Of a DNA stretch of 8,335 nt, positions 5,774-8,335 are shown piece after piece (position 1 is the first letter of the stretch; each line of letters starts with the position of its first letter). The stretch covers positions 1 through 8,335 of the forward strand of contig JBFHES010000206.1 in assembly GCA_041584015.1 (NCBI GenBank), read 5' to 3'. The notes under the pieces were generated by a model, which saw only the letters and a list, made by a program, of their open reading frames with translations, did not search any database and was not told the DNA's origin. The translations under genes were made by a program, and so were the position numbers. Source of the DNA: JBFHES01 sp041584015 (lineage in GTDB: Bacteria > Bacteroidota > Bacteroidia > Bacteroidales > M50B96).

Positions 5774-8335
5774 ATGGCAGAAGGGACAAAAGGTACAAGA
5801 TTAAGTAGAATTGCCAGGGATTTAAACGTTGGGCTCACCACCATTGTCGAATTTCTTAATAAGAAAGGACTAGACATTGATTCAAAGCCAAACAACAAGG
5901 TTCCTGCACAATTTTATGATCTTCTTCTTCAGGAATTTAAATCCGATAGTGAGATTAAGAAAGAATCGGAAAAGCTAATGCAAAGTGCTCGCGTTAAAAA
6001 AGAGACTATTACATTAGACGGTCAGTCAGAGCACGAGCTACTTGAAGATACAGAAGAGAAGGCCGAAACTGCTGAACCAGTTATTGAAGAACCAACGCCA
6101 ACTGCCGAGACACCGGAAGTTGTTGAACCAGTTAAGGAAGAAGAAGCACCTGCTGAAGAGCCTGTTGCCGAAGAACCTAAAACTGAAACAAAAAAACCAG
6201 GCCTCAAGATTCTTGGTAAAGTAGATGTGGACTCCTTGAAGAAAGGTAAAAAGCCAGCTGCCAAGAAAGTTGAAGAAGCCAAGCCCGAAGAAGCGAAAGC
6301 TGAAGAGGCCGTTGAGGAGCCTGTAAAGGAAAAAGAAGCTGTTGTTGCCAAAGCACCAGAAGCAGAACCAGCGGTTGAGGCTCCGGCTGAAAAGCCAGTT
6401 GCTAAAGAAGAGGCACCAGAGCTTAAGGAAGAAGTAAAAGCTGAACCAACTGAAAAAGTTGAAGAAGTGAAAACTGCTCCGGCTGAACCTTTAAAGGAAG
6501 AGCCAGTTGCTGAAGAAAAGGCTGAAGAACCGATAGCTGAAGTTCCTGAAAAACCAGTACCAACAGAAGAGCCGAAGAAAGAGGAGAAGCAAACGAAGGA
6601 TGCAACTCCAACTGAAGAGGCTCCTGCTGAAGATGCAACAAAGGTTGTAGCTCCTGCTGAGGATGATGGTGAAGTTAAAGTAATTGGTAAAATTGACCTG
6701 AACACTTTAAATCAAAGAACACGTCCGGCGAAGAAATCGAAAAAACAGCGCGAAGCGGAACGAGTAGATAAGATAAAGGCAAGAAAAGACGCTCAGGAAG
6801 AGTGGAGAAAGAAAGTATCCGGAACAGACGAAGAAGAAGCTGCTCAGTTGAAAACAGGTAAAGCACCTGCTAAGCCAGCTAAACCTGAAGAAGAAAAAGG
6901 TAAAGAAGAATTCCTTAAAACGAGGGTTGAAAAACTCACCGGTCCTACTGTAGTAGGAAAAATAGAGCTTCCTGTAAAAGAGAAAAAAGGCCCTAAGAAA
7001 AAGCCAGTAGCGTCATCAAACGATGATGCCAACAAGAAGCGTCGTAAAAGAATACAAAAAGAAAGAGTTAACCCTTATAAGCCAGGGGATAAAGATAATA
7101 AAGGTAAAAAGCCTGCAAGACCGGGTGCAGCTAAAAAGCGTCCTGTAAAAGCAGAGATTACCGAGGAAGATGTACAGAAGCAGATTAAAGATACTTTGGC
7201 AAGATTAACAACCAAGGGTTCTAAGAAATCAGCAAAACACCGTCGTCAGAAACGTGATGATGTTCGTCAAAAACAGCATGAGGTAGACGAAAGAACAGAA
7301 CAGGAAAAGTCAATATTGAAGGTAAACGAATTCGTTTCAGTAAGCGAATTGGCTTCAATGATGAATATTCCGGCAACCAACATTATTGCCACCTGTATGT
7401 CTTTAGGTATGTTCGTTTCTATTAATCAACGATTGGATGCAGAAACGATGACCATCGTTGCAGACGAATTTGGATTTACTGTTGAGTTTATCAGCATTGA
7501 TGAAGAAGAACTCATCCAGGAAGTTGAAGAGGCACCTGAAGATCTTAAACCTCGTTCACCAATTGTAACCGTAATGGGTCACGTTGACCATGGTAAAACT
7601 TCCTTACTTGACCATATTCGCGAAGCAAACGTAATTGCTGGTGAAGCAGGTGGTATTACACAGCACATTGGAGCTTACAGCGTTAACCTGGATAGTGGAA
7701 AAACAATAACATTCCTTGACACTCCTGGTCACGAAGCGTTTACTGCAATGCGTGCACGTGGAGCACAGGTTACCGATATTGCAATTATTGTTGTAGCTGC
7801 TGATGATAACATCATGCCTCAGACAATTGAAGCAATTAACCATGCTGCTGCAGCTGGAGTACCTATTGTTTTTGCAATTAACAAGATTGATAAACCAGGA
7901 GCTAATCCTGAAAAGATAAAAGATGGTCTTGCTCAAATGAACTACCTGGTTGAAGAATGGGGTGGTAAATTTCAGTCACAAGATATCTCAGCAAAAAATG
8001 GAACTAACATCGAAGAGCTACTTGAAAAAGTATTACTCGAAGCTGAAATGTTAGATTTACAGAGCAACCCTGATAGAAACGCTGTTGGAACAATCATAGA
8101 ATCATCACTTGATAAAGGTCGTGGTTATGTTGCAACAATTTTGGTTCAATCTGGAACTCTTAAGATTGGTGACATTATTCTTGCTGGTCCACATTTCGGA
8201 CACGTAAAAGCAATGTTCAACGAGCGTGGAAAGAAAATCACCAAAGCAGGCCCTGCAACTCCGGTGCTGATTCTGGGATTAAATGGCGCACCTCAGGCAG
8301 GTGACAAGTTTAATGTTATGAGCAGTGAACGTGAA
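5774..8335 (+). CDS. infB: Translation initiation factor IF-2 (3' end beyond window)
   Basis: IF2 is the GTPase that places initiator fMet-tRNA on the 30S subunit and drives subunit joining. The frame is open for 854 codons to the window edge without a stop. An IF2_N domain lies at about residues 8-55 (RLSRIARDLNVG...). A long linker (about 85-510) is first Glu/Pro/Ala/Lys-rich, then strongly basic. It contains three related motifs: LKILGKVDVD (144-153), VKVIGKIDLN (301-310) and TVVGKIELP (392-400). A second IF2_N-like domain is at about 514-576. The GTPase motifs are complete: G1 GHVDHGKT 602-609, G2 Thr629 in GGITQHIG, G3 DTPGH 649-653, G4 NKID 703-706 and G5 SAK 739-741. Domain II follows (GTIIESSLDKGRGYVATILVQSG). 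The fMet-tRNA-binding C-terminal domains are outside. The complete protein is probably about 1,000-1,100 residues, longer than E. coli IF2 (890). Confidence 0.97.
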   Translation, partial: MAEGTKGTRLSRIARDLNVGLTTIVEFLNKKGLDIDSKPNNKVPAQFYDLLLQEFKSDSEIKKESEKLMQSARVKKETITLDGQSEHELLEDTEEKAETAEPVIEEPTPTAETPEVVEPVKEEEAPAEEPVAEEPKTETKKPGLKILGKVDVDSLKKGKKPAAKKVEEAKPEEAKAEEAVEEPVKEKEAVVAKAPEAEPAVEAPAEKPVAKEEAPELKEEVKAEPTEKVEEVKTAPAEPLKEEPVAEEKAEEPIAEVPEKPVPTEEPKKEEKQTKDATPTEEAPAEDATKVVAPAEDDGEVKVIGKIDLNTLNQRTRPAKKSKKQREAERVDKIKARKDAQEEWRKKVSGTDEEEAAQLKTGKAPAKPAKPEEEKGKEEFLKTRVEKLTGPTVVGKIELPVKEKKGPKKKPVASSNDDANKKRRKRIQKERVNPYKPGDKDNKGKKPARPGAAKKRPVKAEITEEDVQKQIKDTLARLTTKGSKKSAKHRRQKRDDVRQKQHEVDERTEQEKSILKVNEFVSVSELASMMNIPATNIIATCMSLGMFVSINQRLDAETMTIVADEFGFTVEFISIDEEELIQEVEEAPEDLKPRSPIVTVMGHVDHGKTSLLDHIREANVIAGEAGGITQHIGAYSVNLDSGKTITFLDTPGHEAFTAMRARGAQVTDIAIIVVAADDNIMPQTIEAINHAAAAGVPIVFAINKIDKPGANPEKIKDGLAQMNYLVEEWGGKFQSQDISAKNGTNIEELLEKVLLEAEMLDLQSNPDRNAVGTIIESSLDKGRGYVATILVQSGTLKIGDIILAGPHFGHVKAMFNERGKKITKAGPATPVLILGLNGAPQAGDKFNVMSSERE
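6203..6973 (+). other. Three GK[IV][DE]-type motifs within the IF2 linker
   Basis: Within infB, three short hydrophobic islands of common form V/I-[ILV]-G-K-[VI]-[DE]-[VL] occur at 6203-6232, 6674-6703 and 6947-6973. They stand out from charged low-complexity sequence and each is followed by a Lys/Arg-rich patch (KKGKKPAAKK, TRPAKKSKKQR, KEKKGPKKK). They look like short linear motifs or single beta strands kept while the linker around them drifts. No function is known to me. Confidence 0.65.

Noticed and set aside
6022..6705. Minus-strand 227-codon Ser/Ala/Gly/Thr-rich open frame opposite infB
   Set aside because: It is the complement of the Glu/Pro/Ala/Lys linker: GAA and GCT-type codons read backwards give TTC, AGC and similar with few stops. 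Low complexity, no start signal and no domain.
7604..7936. Minus-strand 110-codon open frame opposite the IF2 GTPase domain
   Set aside because: It is an antisense shadow of highly conserved GTPase coding sequence with no domain of its own.

Overview
The window looks like a chromosomal segment of a Bacteroidota bacterium. I infer an anaerobic or facultative Bacteroidales/Marinilabiliales-type lineage. The evidence is an AT-rich coding style, TAnnTTTG-type -7 promoter elements, starts with little Shine-Dalgarno sequence, a RimP and NusA of the form usual in that phylum, and an IF2 with a very long charged N-terminal extension. No tRNA, rRNA, CRISPR array, phage gene or transposase gene was found.

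Layout. Bases 1-481 contain no convincing gene. They hold a repeat cluster: three diverged tandem units of about 72 bp, a perfect 19-bp inverted repeat with a 3-nt loop, and a fourth related unit in the opposite orientation. The facing units are placed symmetrically around the hairpin. On the minus strand follow an atypical short-chain dehydrogenase-like NAD(P)-binding protein (482-1138) and, upstream of it, a 69-residue cysteine-rich protein of the DUF6485 type (1241-1450). Divergently, on the plus strand, come two sugar-nucleotide enzymes: a GalE-type UDP-hexose 4-epimerase (1644-2675) and the dTDP-glucose 4,6-dehydratase RmlB/RfbB (2764-3819). Together they feed activated hexoses and 6-deoxyhexoses into surface polysaccharide synthesis.

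From about 3894 to the window end lies the conserved transcription/translation operon rimP-nusA-infB: 30S maturation factor, transcription elongation/termination factor, and initiation factor 2. It starts with a good Bacteroidota -7 element and a short leader. The leader has a perfect 9-bp hairpin followed by a U-rich tract just before rimP, so it is a candidate attenuator. infB runs off the window end after 854 codons, inside the domain that follows the GTPase domain.

Most of the window is housekeeping sequence. I see no clear new defence or mobile system. The less-explained parts are the symmetric repeat element at 158-432, the rimP leader hairpin, the three GK[IV][DE]-type motifs in the IF2 linker, and the small cysteine-rich protein.
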